Positions 9,383 through 18,569 of a DNA stretch of 54,937 nt are shown here, one piece after another. Position 1 is the first letter of the stretch; each line of letters opens with the position of its first letter. Location: contig JANQRG010000003.1 in NCBI GenBank assembly GCA_028284665.1, positions 1 through 54,937 on the forward strand. The letters are read 5' to 3'. The position numbers and the translations under genes are program-made. Source of the DNA: Croceivirga sp. (GTDB taxonomy: Bacteria; Bacteroidota; Bacteroidia; Flavobacteriales; Flavobacteriaceae). The notes beneath the pieces were generated by a model. The model saw only the letters and a program-made list of their open reading frames with translations, had not been told where the DNA came from and did no database searches.

Positions 9383-10537
9383 ATGGCCGGAATTTACCTT
9401 CATATTCCCTTTTGTAAACAAGCTTGCCATTACTGTGATTTTCATTTTTCCACAAGTCTTAAACGAAAGCAGGAGATGGTGCATTGCCTGGCACAGGAGC
9501 TCATTTTGAGAGCCGGGGAAATGAAGGATATCCCCATAGCTACCATATACCTTGGTGGAGGTACGCCTTCCCTTTTAGAGGAGCACGAAATTGCATTTTT
9601 GCTGGACACTATTTATAAAAACTACACCGTAGTTGACGATCCGGAAATTACGTTGGAGGCCAATCCGGATGATTTATGGCCTGGCCCGCGTGGAGGTTCT
9701 TCAAAAGTGTCCCGTTACAGCACCGTTGGTATAAATCGCATGAGTATTGGTATTCAGTCATTTTTTGACGCCGATCTGAAGCTAATGAACAGAGCACATA
9801 CGGCTCATGAAGCAGAAAACTGTATCAAAGAAGTAATGGATTATTTTGACAACATCTCCATTGACCTAATCTATGGCATTCCCGATATGGGAGACGATAG
9901 ATGGGAGCAAAATATTGGGAAGGCGTTGTCTTTTGATCTGGCGCATATTTCCAGTTATGCACTAACCGTGGAACCAAAAACAGCCCTATACAGTTTCATT
10001 CAGAAAGGAATTATTGCAGATGTGGACGACGAACAAGCGCAGCGCCAGTTTTACCTGTTGGAGGAACGGTTGACCACAGCGGGCTATAGCCACTATGAGA
10101 TTTCGAATTTTGGAAAACCGGGCTTTTTTTCAAAGAACAATACTGCCTATTGGCAGGGCAAACCGTATTTAGGCATAGGACCTTCCGCCCATTCGTTTGA
10201 TGGAAAGCGAAGAGGTTGGAATATCCGTAACAATATCAAATACATACAACAACTTCGCAAAGGAAAACTGCCTATAGATTATGAGCTATTGTCCACAACC
10301 GATCGCTACAATGAATATGTTATGACAGGGCTACGTACCATCTGGGGCGTTTCTCTGGAAAAGGTGGAAGCGGATTTTGGAAATACGTATCGTTCGTATT
10401 TAGAAAGACAGGCCAAAAAGTATGTTAATGATCATTTGTTGTTTTGGGATAATTCGGTCCTTCTGCCCACCAAAAAAGGAAAGTTCTTGGTAGATGGTAT
10501 TGCAAGTGATCTGTTTATGCTTAATTTAAAAGGATGA
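9383..10537 (+). CDS. hemW: HemW-like radical SAM protein
   Basis: This 384-aa radical SAM protein is often annotated as oxygen-independent coproporphyrinogen III oxidase, but it most closely resembles HemW, a haem chaperone. The 4Fe-4S cluster motif is Cys11-x3-Cys15-x2-Cys18 (CKQACHYCDF), and the Gly-rich SAM motif is YLGGGTPSLL. The HemW signature HNxxYW appears here as NNTAYW, with Asn instead of His. The short N-terminus lacks the extra segment of true HemN. It overlaps the next gene by 4 nt (ATGA). Confidence 0.88.
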   Translation: MAGIYLHIPFCKQACHYCDFHFSTSLKRKQEMVHCLAQELILRAGEMKDIPIATIYLGGGTPSLLEEHEIAFLLDTIYKNYTVVDDPEITLEANPDDLWPGPRGGSSKVSRYSTVGINRMSIGIQSFFDADLKLMNRAHTAHEAENCIKEVMDYFDNISIDLIYGIPDMGDDRWEQNIGKALSFDLAHISSYALTVEPKTALYSFIQKGIIADVDDEQAQRQFYLLEERLTTAGYSHYEISNFGKPGFFSKNNTAYWQGKPYLGIGPSAHSFDGKRRGWNIRNNIKYIQQLRKGKLPIDYELLSTTDRYNEYVMTGLRTIWGVSLEKVEADFGNTYRSYLERQAKKYVNDHLLFWDNSVLLPTKKGKFLVDGIASDLFMLNLKG

Positions 10538-11286
10538 TTGCTACCCTATCGTATAATGCGGTCTCCTACAAAATCGATCTGTCAAAACCGATAGATCTGT
10601 CAATTGCATTAAGTGGCGATGGCAATGGCATAAATGCCTGGGATATCTCCCCACCAAAAATAGCACCCTTCCGGGAGGGTGGTTTTATCGGGAGTGTAAG
10701 AATGGGAGCTGCTGTAAACTTTAACATGATCCATTTTAATCCCCATTCGCATATCACACATACGGAGTGTGTAGGTCATATTACGGAAGAAGTATATTCC
10801 ATCAATACCCATCTGCAACGCTATTTCTTTTTTGCAATGCTGATCACAGTGGCGCCGGAGCAGTCCGGGGATGACCTGGTAATTTCCAGGAAACAGCTGG
10901 AATATGCTCTTGGTGATGAGCGTGTGGAAGCGGTAATAGTGCGTACATTACCAAATACTGAGAAGAAATATCATAAGGAATATACCAATACCAACCCACC
11001 TTATTTTCTGGAGGAGGCTGCTGAATACCTCAGTGATAGAGGGATACAACATTTGTTGGTGGATCTGCCCTCGGTGGATAAGGAAAAGGATGAAGGAGCG
11101 TTGTTGGCCCATAAGGCTTTTTGGAATATTTCCGGGGAGATTAGAATGGGTACTACTATCACAGAATTTATATATGTGCCGAATGCTATTGCTGACGGCA
11201 CCTATTTTCTAAACCTTCAGCTAGCTCCAATTGAGAACGATGCAAGTCCTAGTCGACCAGTGATCTACAAAATTCTAGAATTGTGA
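10534..11286 (+). CDS. Cyclase-family (kynurenine formamidase-like) metal-dependent hydrolase
   Basis: This 250-aa protein resembles the cyclase/kynurenine-formamidase superfamily, whose His-rich metal site is usually HxGTHxDxPxH. Here the equivalent segment reads NPHSHITHTECVGH (about residues 71-84), so the metal ligands are present but the spacing is atypical. The substrate is unknown; candidates are N-formylkynurenine or another amide or lactone. It overlaps hemW by 4 nt, so the two are probably cotranscribed. Confidence 0.72.
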   Translation: MIATLSYNAVSYKIDLSKPIDLSIALSGDGNGINAWDISPPKIAPFREGGFIGSVRMGAAVNFNMIHFNPHSHITHTECVGHITEEVYSINTHLQRYFFFAMLITVAPEQSGDDLVISRKQLEYALGDERVEAVIVRTLPNTEKKYHKEYTNTNPPYFLEEAAEYLSDRGIQHLLVDLPSVDKEKDEGALLAHKAFWNISGEIRMGTTITEFIYVPNAIADGTYFLNLQLAPIENDASPSRPVIYKILEL

Positions 11287-11442
11287 AAATAATGTTGGAA
11301 TGTTCTTTTTAGGAGGGCGGGGGGCTACAATTGGCCGGGATAATAATTTTTTCCCATATTGCTATAGATAGAGTATTAGGTTATGGTTTGAAATATGAAA
11401 AAGGATTTAAGTATACCCACTTGGGGAAGGTAGGAAAGGCGA

Positions 11443-12063
11443 ATGGATAGTATTGTTGAAGCCATATTGGGACTTATATTAGGGGCAATCCTGATGTATT
11501 GGAGCTACACCTTTTTTAGGAAAAAAAGAAGAAAGGAACTGATACAGCATCAATCCACAGTAATCCTGGAGCGGATAAAAAGTGTATGCAAATTGGTATC
11601 GGTAGAAGGAGATTTTGCCGAGATATACAAATATGAAAATACTAAAGAGGGCTTTATAAGTAGTAAAAAAAAGGCGCTGGTGGTGATCAATGCAAAAGCG
11701 CAGGTGGGGTATGACCTGAAAAAGTTGGTATTGCGAGCGGACACCGAAAAAAAACGAATTTTACTAGATCGATTTCCGGAACCGGAAATACTTTCCATAG
11801 AGCCAGACATCCAGTTTTACGATATCAAAAATGGGTTGTTCAACTCCTTTTCCTCAGAAGATCTTACGGATCTGAATGCAAAGGCTAAAGAACAAATAAG
11901 AGCCAAAATCCCGGAAAGCGGCCTTATTGATACCGCAAAAAAAGAAGCATTACAGGCAGTGCTGCTTGTGGAAAAAATTGTAGAGACCATAGGTTGGAAA
12001 TTGGATTATTCGGCCTTGGAACTATCAGATAAAGAACAAGAATTGTTAGAAAATAACCCATGA
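11443..12063 (+). CDS. DUF4230 membrane-anchored protein
   Basis: This 206-aa protein has one N-terminal transmembrane helix (about residues 6-25), followed by a basic KKRRKE stretch and a soluble domain of the DUF4230 type. Conserved features are LERIKSVCKLVSVEGDFAEIYKYE, an alternating beta region and a C-terminal helix after KIPESGLID. Function is unknown. It overlaps the next gene by 4 nt, starting a three-gene operon. A 156-bp gap precedes it in which I see no clear promoter pair. Confidence 0.8.
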   Translation: MDSIVEAILGLILGAILMYWSYTFFRKKRRKELIQHQSTVILERIKSVCKLVSVEGDFAEIYKYENTKEGFISSKKKALVVINAKAQVGYDLKKLVLRADTEKKRILLDRFPEPEILSIEPDIQFYDIKNGLFNSFSSEDLTDLNAKAKEQIRAKIPESGLIDTAKKEALQAVLLVEKIVETIGWKLDYSALELSDKEQELLENNP

Positions 12064-12455
12064 AAAAAGTAGCTGTCTTATTACTATTGACCTTACCCGT
12101 ATTGGGAATAGCACAAAAATCGACTGCAAAAGAGTTTGATGCGAATTTTGCCCATTCCGTTTATTTTTGGTTGAAGAATCCTGATAGTAAGGAGGATCGT
12201 GCTAAGTTTGAAGCCTCCCTCTATCAATTCCTTAATAATTCCAAATACGCTAAAACTAATTTTTTGGGAATACCTCCCAAAGCCGTTCGGGAGGTTGTGG
12301 ATGACTCATTTACCTATAATCTGATCGTCACCTTTGAATCCGCGGAAGCACAACAATCGTATCAGGAAGAGGAGGCTCACCTGGTTTTCATTGAAGAATG
12401 TAAAAACTTATGGGAAGAAGTAGTTGTTTACGATGCTATAGGGACTACGCCATGA
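12060..12455 (+). CDS. Exported Dabb-domain (stress-responsive alpha-beta barrel) protein
   Basis: This 131-aa protein starts with a signal peptide (MKKVAVLLLLTLPVLGIAQ) and continues with a Dabb-like dimeric alpha-beta barrel. The family features are HSVYFWLKNP, followed by a helix, then the FLGIPP strand, DDSFTYNLIVTFESAEAQQSY and a C-terminal helix. Most Dabb proteins are cytosolic, so the signal peptide is unusual. Overlaps of 4 nt on both sides place it in an operon with DUF4230 and the MmcQ/YjbR gene. Function is unknown. Confidence 0.78.
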   Translation: MKKVAVLLLLTLPVLGIAQKSTAKEFDANFAHSVYFWLKNPDSKEDRAKFEASLYQFLNNSKYAKTNFLGIPPKAVREVVDDSFTYNLIVTFESAEAQQSYQEEEAHLVFIEECKNLWEEVVVYDAIGTTP

Positions 12456-12817
12456 ATATAGAAACACTAAGGGAATATTGTTTAGCGAAAAAAGGTGTAA
12501 CCGAAACCTTCCCCTTTGATAGCGAAACGCTGGTATTCAAAGTAATGGATAAAATGTTTGCTTTAGTCTCCCTGGAACGGCGGCCTCCGCAGATTAACCT
12601 GAAATGTGATCCCGAATGGGCCGTTGAGTTGAGGGAAACCTACGACGGGGTAATAATCCCGGGTTACCACATGAACAAAAGACACTGGAATACAGTATAT
12701 ATAGAACAACTTAACCCGCAAACGGTGGCCCAGTTAATCGACCATTCGTATGCATTGGTAGTAGCCAAACTTCCCAGGACTGCAAAGGAAGCGCTGAAGG
12801 CATTATCCGGAGAGTAA
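12452..12817 (+). CDS. MmcQ/YjbR-family protein
   Basis: This 121-aa protein of the MmcQ/YjbR family (CyaY-like fold) has the characteristic TETFPFDSETLVFKVMDKMFAL, PPQINLKCDP and IPGYHMNKRHWNTV blocks. The frame opens at 12410, but the ATG at 12452 overlaps the upstream stop as ATGA and begins at the conserved MNIETLREYC, so I chose it. Members are thought to bind nucleic acid or act as accessory proteins; function is not settled. Confidence 0.85.
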   Translation: MNIETLREYCLAKKGVTETFPFDSETLVFKVMDKMFALVSLERRPPQINLKCDPEWAVELRETYDGVIIPGYHMNKRHWNTVYIEQLNPQTVAQLIDHSYALVVAKLPRTAKEALKALSGE

Positions 12818-12957
12818 TCAATTTTGTAAGAAAAAAATTACTAATTTCATCGACGTTTAACTTCCATTCACCGAAGGAAAATCACATTTTATCCCCCAGA
12901 TGCCCATATTTGTAAGGGTTTAACGGAACTTTGTAGGACAAATTAAAACATCTACTC

Positions 12958-13356
12958 GTGAAAGTATTGTTTATAGAAGATGATATGATCGAATCCATGA
13001 AGTTACAGCGGGCTATTGAAAAGTTCCAGCTGAAGCATACGATCGTGGAAGCAAAAAATGGCGAAGAGGCCCTGGAGGTATTACGAAATGGTGATCTTCC
13101 TGATATCATCCTGTTAGACCTGAATATGCCCAGAATGAGTGGGATTGAATTCCTGACCATCTTAAAGGCTGATGAGCGCTTGAAATATTTACCGACAGTT
13201 ATTTTGACCACATCGGAAAACAGGGCAGATCTGCTGGAGTGTTTTAAAATTGGGATCGCCGGCTACGTGATAAAACCCTTAAAATATGAGGATTACGAAG
13301 CTAAGATTAAGAAAGTCTTTGATTATTGGGAGATCAGCGAATTGATCAAAGGCTAA
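12958..13356 (+). CDS. Stand-alone response-regulator receiver protein
   Basis: This 132-aa protein consists of a single REC domain: acidic pair Glu7-Asp8-Asp9, phospho-acceptor Asp54 in ILLDLNMPRM, TTSEN and the conserved Lys in YVIKPL. It has no output domain, so it probably works by protein contact or as a phosphate sink or intermediate. The start is a GTG. It precedes the H-NOX signalling operon by 77 nt but has its own upstream gap (12818-12957), and an operator-bearing promoter separates it from the H-NOX gene. Confidence 0.9.
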   Translation: MKVLFIEDDMIESMKLQRAIEKFQLKHTIVEAKNGEEALEVLRNGDLPDIILLDLNMPRMSGIEFLTILKADERLKYLPTVILTTSENRADLLECFKIGIAGYVIKPLKYEDYEAKIKKVFDYWEISELIKG

Positions 13357-13414
13357 CAAAAAACGGCATTTCACAACATTCTTTTTTAGTAAAGTAGTCC
13401 AATTCCTACTTTTA
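13352..13414 (+). promoter_or_regulatory. Type A operator and promoter P1 (H-NOX operon)
   Basis: TTCACAACAT ends at 13379 and is followed, after 27 bases, by TACTTTTA at 13407-13414, a -7 element. The upstream partner repeat is weak: only AACA at 13355, 20 bp before the matching AACA. P1 also shares TAAAGTA at the same position, and a CCTACTTTT block, with P2 (20001-20063). The TTT of the -7 begins 32 nt after the repeat ends, exactly as at P2 and P3. Inferred to bind the LytTR regulator encoded in this operon. Confidence 0.6.
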
Positions 13415-13433
13415 TTTCATAATATTCTGTATT

Positions 13434-13976
13434 GTGAAAGGAATTGTATTCACGGAGTTTTTGGAGATGGTAGAGACGCAGTTTGGTTTAGAGACTGTAG
13501 ATACCATTATAGATGCTTCGGACTTATCTTCAGGTGGTGCCTACACTGCAGTGGGCACGTATGAGTTTGGGGAGATGCTTCAATTGGTTACCCATTTAAG
13601 CCATGTTTCTCAAATTCCGGTTAACGATCTACTATACACTTTTGGGTTATATCTATTTCAAGGGCTTTCCAAGGCCCATCCGGAGGTCGTACAGAGCTAC
13701 CAAAATCCATTAAGCTTGTTGTACTCTATAGAAGACCATATCCATATTCAGGTAAAAAAGCTGTATCCGGATGCCGAATTACCCACTTTTAAGATTTTGG
13801 AGCGCACAGACCATTCGCTTACCATGATCTACAGCTCTTCTCGCGGTCTTTATGCGCTGGCACACGGCCTGATCGAAAAGACTTTTCAGCATTTTCAAAA
13901 GCAGGTCGATGTAGCAATGCAACTATTAAATGAACAAGGAACCGAAGTCAAATTTACCATTGTCCAGCAAGAGTAG
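13434..13976 (+). CDS. H-NOX (haem NO/O2-binding) sensor protein
   Basis: This 180-aa soluble haem sensor binds NO (some members also bind O2) and controls a partner kinase. Haem-binding features are visible: a probable proximal His104 in EDHIHIQVKKLYP, aligned by its 7-residue spacing to Tyr-Pro, and the propionate-binding Tyr-x-Ser-x-Arg motif Y133-S-S135-S-R137. The fold spans the full length, as in bacterial stand-alone H-NOX proteins. The start is a GTG. The 3' end overlaps the next histidine kinase gene by 47 nt, the classic H-NOX/kinase arrangement. Whether it excludes O2 cannot be read reliably from sequence. Confidence 0.92.
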   Translation: MKGIVFTEFLEMVETQFGLETVDTIIDASDLSSGGAYTAVGTYEFGEMLQLVTHLSHVSQIPVNDLLYTFGLYLFQGLSKAHPEVVQSYQNPLSLLYSIEDHIHIQVKKLYPDAELPTFKILERTDHSLTMIYSSSRGLYALAHGLIEKTFQHFQKQVDVAMQLLNEQGTEVKFTIVQQE

Positions 13977-16329
13977 TACGGAAGTTGGGGTATTACAGCG
14001 TGCCCTGGAACGGGAAAAGAAGGCTAGAAAAGCCGCTGAGCGTTTGTTGGAAGACAAATCCAAGGAACTCTATGATGCTTCTTTGCATTTACGGGAAGCC
14101 AATGGTAGACTAGAGGCGCTTCTTAATCAAAAGGATGCCGCTATTGACGGGGCCTTTGTAAATATTATCGATCCCTATGTGGTAATGGACCTGGAAACCA
14201 GGGTGCTGAATATGAACAACAGCGCTAAAGAGTTTTTGGGATATGATCATACACAGGAAGAGATCATGCTTTTCGATCTTGTACATAAAGACTATGTAGG
14301 GTATACCATAACATCATTTAAAACACTACTCCAGGTAGGGATTCTTAAGAACTATTGTGCCAAAATCGTTACTCGAAAATTGGGGGAAAGATTTGTGAAT
14401 ATCAATGCCAGCCTCATCTACGATAAGGAAGGAATTCCTATTGCAGCTCAAGGTATCCTAAGGGATATTACCAAGGACGTTGAGATCAGGGAGCTTTTGG
14501 AAGATCAAAAGAAGCAGCAAGAAATTATCGTTGAAAATTCGTCTTTAGGAATCTTGTTAATTGTAGATGGGAAAATTGTTCGCGCTAACAAAGCAGCCGT
14601 TGAGCTTTTTGGATACGCTGAGACCGAGCTTAAGAAGATGTCTATTGATACCATATCTACTATTGAAGATATCAGTTTATATAAGGACCTTATTGAAAAC
14701 AATCAAAAAGGGAAATCGGATCGATTCTCAATAGTCCGAAAATTCCATAAAAAAAATGGACAATCCCTCTACGGAAAGACCTCGGTCAGTACAGTAAGAA
14801 ACCAGCAGGGTAAAGTGGCGTATAAAGTTGCCATGATCGAAGATATCACTCACGATAAGTTGTCTGAAGAAAAAATTCGCGCTTCTGAGGAACGATTGAC
14901 CACATTGATCAGCAACCTGCAAACAGGAGTCTTGTTGGAAGACGAGAACAGGAAGATGGTACTGGCAAATCAAGAATTCTGTGATCTATTTCAAATACCC
15001 TTGGAACCCGAAAAGTTAATTGGGGTGGATTGTAAACGGTCTTTGGACAAATACAAGCATTTGTTTGTAGGTCCAGACCAAATGGTGGAAAGAATAGAAC
15101 ACATTCTTGAAGAAAAGGAGGTAGTACTTTCGGATGAATTGGACCTGGTTGATGGCAGAACCTTTGAAAGAGATTACATCCCATTGTTCATTGATGACGA
15201 GTACAAAGGCCATTTGTGGACCTATAATGACATTACCTTCCGGAAAAACTATCGTAAAAACCTTGAAATTCAAAAGGAGAAGTACAGCAGTATTATCGCC
15301 AATATGAATCTTGGATTGGTAGAAATTGATGGCGGGAGTACTATTTTGCTGGCCAATCACCGCTATGCTGAGATGATAGGGATTCCTCAACATGAACTTA
15401 TTGGGAAAAACGTCCTGGAATTGATGGGGCTGGACCAGGAAAATCTTAATAAGATCAAAGAACAGTTCGAAAAAAGAAAAAGGAATCAGTCAGATTCGTA
15501 TGAAATTGAAGTGGTCCTAAATACCGGAGAAAAAAGGTACTGGCTCATTAGCGGGGCACCGCGATACGATGAAACCGGTAAGATCGTGGGATCTATTGGG
15601 GTGCATCTGGATATTACCAAACAGAAGGAGCTGGAATTTCAAAAGCAAGACCTGGTTACCGAACTGGAAGACAGCAATAAGGGACTACAGGAATATGCAC
15701 ACGTAGTTTCTCATGATCTAAAATCGCCATTGCGTAGTATAACGGCTTTGGCGACCTGGTTGTTTGAGGATTACAAAGATGTATTGGACGAAAAGGGCAA
15801 GTACAATCTTCAAATGATGTTGGAAAAGGTAGAGGGTATGGACAAGTTAATTGACGGTATTCTTAAATATTCCACGGTAAATAGTGATCGCTTGGACAAC
15901 ACAACGGTGAATGTTAACGATGTTATCCGCGAAATTAAGGAGATCATTTACATCCCGGATCATGTTACCATCGAGATAACCAATACCCTACCGGTAATTC
16001 AAGCCGATAAGGTTAAAATCCATCAATTGTTTCAGAACTTTTTAAGTAATGCGGTGGTGAACATAGATAAGCCCGAAGGTTTGGTGGAAATTGCCAGTCA
16101 TGAAAATTCAACGCATTGGGAGTTTAGCATCAAGGACAATGGGGTAGGCATCCCTAAAGAATATCACGAAAAGATCTTTAAGATATTTCAGTCCATTGGT
16201 AACAAAGAGCGCTCCACAGGCATCGGACTATCCATCGTTAAAAAAATTATCGATCGTTACCAGGGCAAGGTCTGGTTAAATAGTGAAATAGGTGTGGGAA
16301 CCACCTTCTATTTTACCCTTAAAAAATAA
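13930..16329 (+). CDS. Soluble four-PAS sensor histidine kinase, H-NOX partner
   Basis: This 799-aa kinase has no transmembrane segments. It has an N-terminal coiled coil (about 20-70), then four PAS-like domains at about 75-190, 195-310, 320-440 and 448-565. The HisKA domain carries phospho-His595 (VVSHDLKSPLR), and the HATPase domain carries N707 (QNFLSNA), DNGVG at 736 and GIGLS at 764. It overlaps the H-NOX gene; a TTG at 13960 is an alternative start. Established H-NOX systems regulate autophosphorylation of such kinases. There is no fused receiver, so phosphate probably goes to a receiver protein and then the Hpt protein downstream. Confidence 0.93.
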   Translation: MNKEPKSNLPLSSKSSTEVGVLQRALEREKKARKAAERLLEDKSKELYDASLHLREANGRLEALLNQKDAAIDGAFVNIIDPYVVMDLETRVLNMNNSAKEFLGYDHTQEEIMLFDLVHKDYVGYTITSFKTLLQVGILKNYCAKIVTRKLGERFVNINASLIYDKEGIPIAAQGILRDITKDVEIRELLEDQKKQQEIIVENSSLGILLIVDGKIVRANKAAVELFGYAETELKKMSIDTISTIEDISLYKDLIENNQKGKSDRFSIVRKFHKKNGQSLYGKTSVSTVRNQQGKVAYKVAMIEDITHDKLSEEKIRASEERLTTLISNLQTGVLLEDENRKMVLANQEFCDLFQIPLEPEKLIGVDCKRSLDKYKHLFVGPDQMVERIEHILEEKEVVLSDELDLVDGRTFERDYIPLFIDDEYKGHLWTYNDITFRKNYRKNLEIQKEKYSSIIANMNLGLVEIDGGSTILLANHRYAEMIGIPQHELIGKNVLELMGLDQENLNKIKEQFEKRKRNQSDSYEIEVVLNTGEKRYWLISGAPRYDETGKIVGSIGVHLDITKQKELEFQKQDLVTELEDSNKGLQEYAHVVSHDLKSPLRSITALATWLFEDYKDVLDEKGKYNLQMMLEKVEGMDKLIDGILKYSTVNSDRLDNTTVNVNDVIREIKEIIYIPDHVTIEITNTLPVIQADKVKIHQLFQNFLSNAVVNIDKPEGLVEIASHENSTHWEFSIKDNGVGIPKEYHEKIFKIFQSIGNKERSTGIGLSIVKKIIDRYQGKVWLNSEIGVGTTFYFTLKK

Positions 16330-16343
16330 CAAATACGGCAATC

Positions 16344-17471
16344 ATGAAAATTCAACAGGCAAAAAGAGTAAAAAACGGAACATGGGACTTCTTGCAATCC
16401 GGGAAGTTGCAGCGACCTTTGGTTTTAATATTCGGGGACCGGTTTTTGTTGGAAGATGAAGCCATCTTTAAGGAAATAAGGAACTTTTATCCCGACGGAG
16501 AACTGGTTTTCGGTTCTACTTCAGGGGAAATCCTGGATACCCATGTCTACGAGGGGATCATCACCATAACTGCCATCGAATTTGAGCAGGCTTCCTTTAA
16601 GATCGTACGGGAGAATGTATCCGATTTCGCTTCTGTAGAAGCCATGGGCGGAGCAATTTCCGATCAATTCGAAACAACCGGATTACAACATGTATTCGTT
16701 GTTTCAGACGGAAGCTTTGTGAATGGTAGTGGCCTGATAGAAGGTTTGGAGTCCAACGATAATTATTTTGCTTCTATTACTGGAGGACTTTGTGGCGATG
16801 GCACGCGTTTTGAAAAGACATTGGCCTCTTACAATGAATTGCCCAAACAGGGTGAAGTGGTTGCCATTGGGTTTTACGGAGAAAATTTGGAGATCTCCTA
16901 TGCCAATTATGGCGGATGGACGCCTTTTGGGCCGGAGCGGACAATAACCAAATCCGAAGACAACATATTATATGAAATTGACGGGCAACCTGCCTTGGAT
17001 CTATATAAGAAGTATCTAGGGGACAAGGCCAAGGAATTGCCCCAGGCTGCCTTATTGTATCCCCTTACCGTACAACAACACAAGGATACGGAACCGCTGG
17101 TCAGAACTATTTTGAATATCGATGAAGCGACAAATTCGATGATTCTTGCCGGAGATGTTCCTGAGAATTCTAAGGTGCAACTAATGATGTCTACTATGGA
17201 TGATATTGCCAATGGCGCCTATCATGCAGCAAAGCTTGCCATGCAAAACAGGAAAGATAAACCGGAATTGGCAATTTTGGTTAGTTGTGTCGGCAGAAGA
17301 CTGGTTTTGGCAGAACGTACCGAAGAAGAAATAGAAGAAGTGTCCGAAGTGGTAGGGGATCAGGCAAAACTCACAGGATTCTATTCCTATGGGGAAATGG
17401 CACCCTTTGCCGGTAAGAGTGAATGCCAGTTACACAACCAAACAATGACCCTAACCTTAATGAGTGAGTAA
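16344..17471 (+). CDS. FIST-domain sensor protein (NosP-like candidate)
   Basis: This 375-aa soluble protein consists of the FIST N (about 25-220) and FIST C (about 225-365) regions. Motifs include the N-terminal VFGSTSGEI, GGLCGDGTRF and the C-terminal SCVGRR with GFYSYGEMAPF. FIST proteins are small-molecule sensors; the NosP subgroup binds haem and NO and is usually encoded beside a histidine kinase. Here the start codon of a histidine kinase gene follows the stop codon directly. The NosP function is inferred from domain plus context; I cannot see a diagnostic haem ligand. Confidence 0.85.
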   Translation: MKIQQAKRVKNGTWDFLQSGKLQRPLVLIFGDRFLLEDEAIFKEIRNFYPDGELVFGSTSGEILDTHVYEGIITITAIEFEQASFKIVRENVSDFASVEAMGGAISDQFETTGLQHVFVVSDGSFVNGSGLIEGLESNDNYFASITGGLCGDGTRFEKTLASYNELPKQGEVVAIGFYGENLEISYANYGGWTPFGPERTITKSEDNILYEIDGQPALDLYKKYLGDKAKELPQAALLYPLTVQQHKDTEPLVRTILNIDEATNSMILAGDVPENSKVQLMMSTMDDIANGAYHAAKLAMQNRKDKPELAILVSCVGRRLVLAERTEEEIEEVSEVVGDQAKLTGFYSYGEMAPFAGKSECQLHNQTMTLTLMSE

Positions 17472-18569
17472 ATGCATTCTTTGCTGAAACGTCAAATAAA
17501 AAAGTTCTTACCGCTACGGTTTAAAGAAAGCCCGGAGTTGGCGCAATTTTTTGAATCGGTAGATAAATCCTATACCGATTATGATGATAAACTGACAATG
17601 ATCCAACGGGCCACCTCATTGAGTTCTAAAGAACTTTATGAAGCCAATAAACGGCTGAACAAAGAGACAGAAGGACAACGGAAAATCCTGGAGGCGTTGA
17701 GCAAAGCAGTAGCCCTTATGGAGCACGGGACCACTCAACAACAAGGAAATCAAGGATTTGATCCTCAACGCCTCGTTGAAAATATAGAGAATCAGGCTAA
17801 CAAGATTTTGGAGATCACTGCGGAAAAGGACGTTCTGCTTCAAAATTTGGAACGGCAGAACGAGTCGCTGAACAATTACGCTCACATGGTTTCTCACGAT
17901 CTAAAATCACCGATCCGGAATATTCATTCCTTACTCACCTGGGTGTATGAAGATAGCTGTGACGATTTTAAATCGGGGTGTAAAGGCAGCTTTGAACTCA
18001 TCTTTCAAAACTTGTCAAAAATGGACAGTTTGATCGATGGGATCTTAAAGCATGCCACAATTGACGCCTTGGAAGAAAAGGTTAAGGAGGTAGATCTAAA
18101 CCAATTGATAAAAGAGATTGAGCGCACCATTTTTGTTCCTGATACGGTCAAAATCAAGATTAAAGGTAACCTTCCAACCATCACCACTGGAAAATACAGA
18201 ATAGAGCAGCTATTCAAGAATTTGATTACCAATGCGGTCGCGGCTACTGAGGGAAGTAAAACCGGCTTAGTGACTTTAGAAGCCAGGGAGCAGGAAGATC
18301 ATTGGTTGTTTTGTATCGCTGACAATGGTAAAGGAATTCCCAAGCATTTACAAATGGGGATCTTTGATATGTTTAAAAAGCTGGAAAACGATGCTAATGC
18401 GACAGGGATAGGTCTTGCACTGGTAAAAAAGATCATCAATCATTATGAGGGGGATATTTGGCTCTCTTCTGAAGAAGGGATGGGAACCACCTTTTATTTC
18501 ACCATAAAAACAACAAAAAATGACAGAAGTCCCAAATTTGAACTACATCAAGGAAATAGCAGGAGGTAA
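17472..18569 (+). CDS. Soluble histidine kinase, FIST/NosP partner
   Basis: This 365-aa cytosolic kinase has a helical/coiled-coil N-terminus (about 1-130) without PAS domains, then HisKA with phospho-His142 (MVSHDLKSPIR) and HATPase (NLITNA, DNGKGIP, GIGLALVKK). The catalytic part closely resembles that of the upstream H-NOX kinase. The architecture fits kinases controlled in trans by FIST/NosP proteins. The ATG directly follows the FIST stop. The C-terminal tail overlaps the Hpt gene by 50 nt in another frame, so the two are translationally linked. Confidence 0.92.
   Translation: MHSLLKRQIKKFLPLRFKESPELAQFFESVDKSYTDYDDKLTMIQRATSLSSKELYEANKRLNKETEGQRKILEALSKAVALMEHGTTQQQGNQGFDPQRLVENIENQANKILEITAEKDVLLQNLERQNESLNNYAHMVSHDLKSPIRNIHSLLTWVYEDSCDDFKSGCKGSFELIFQNLSKMDSLIDGILKHATIDALEEKVKEVDLNQLIKEIERTIFVPDTVKIKIKGNLPTITTGKYRIEQLFKNLITNAVAATEGSKTGLVTLEAREQEDHWLFCIADNGKGIPKHLQMGIFDMFKKLENDANATGIGLALVKKIINHYEGDIWLSSEEGMGTTFYFTIKTTKNDRSPKFELHQGNSRR

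Noticed and set aside
11046-11052. Another ACAACAT inside the cyclase-family gene
   Set aside because: Single copy within a coding region, no partner at 21 bp and no -7 element at the expected distance. The same holds for 16685-16691 inside the FIST gene.
12909-12933. TTTG and GAACTTTG before the receiver gene at 12958 as a promoter
   Set aside because: The spacing of about 13 nt is too short for a Bacteroidota promoter and the -7 lacks the leading T. No type A repeat lies at the expected place either.
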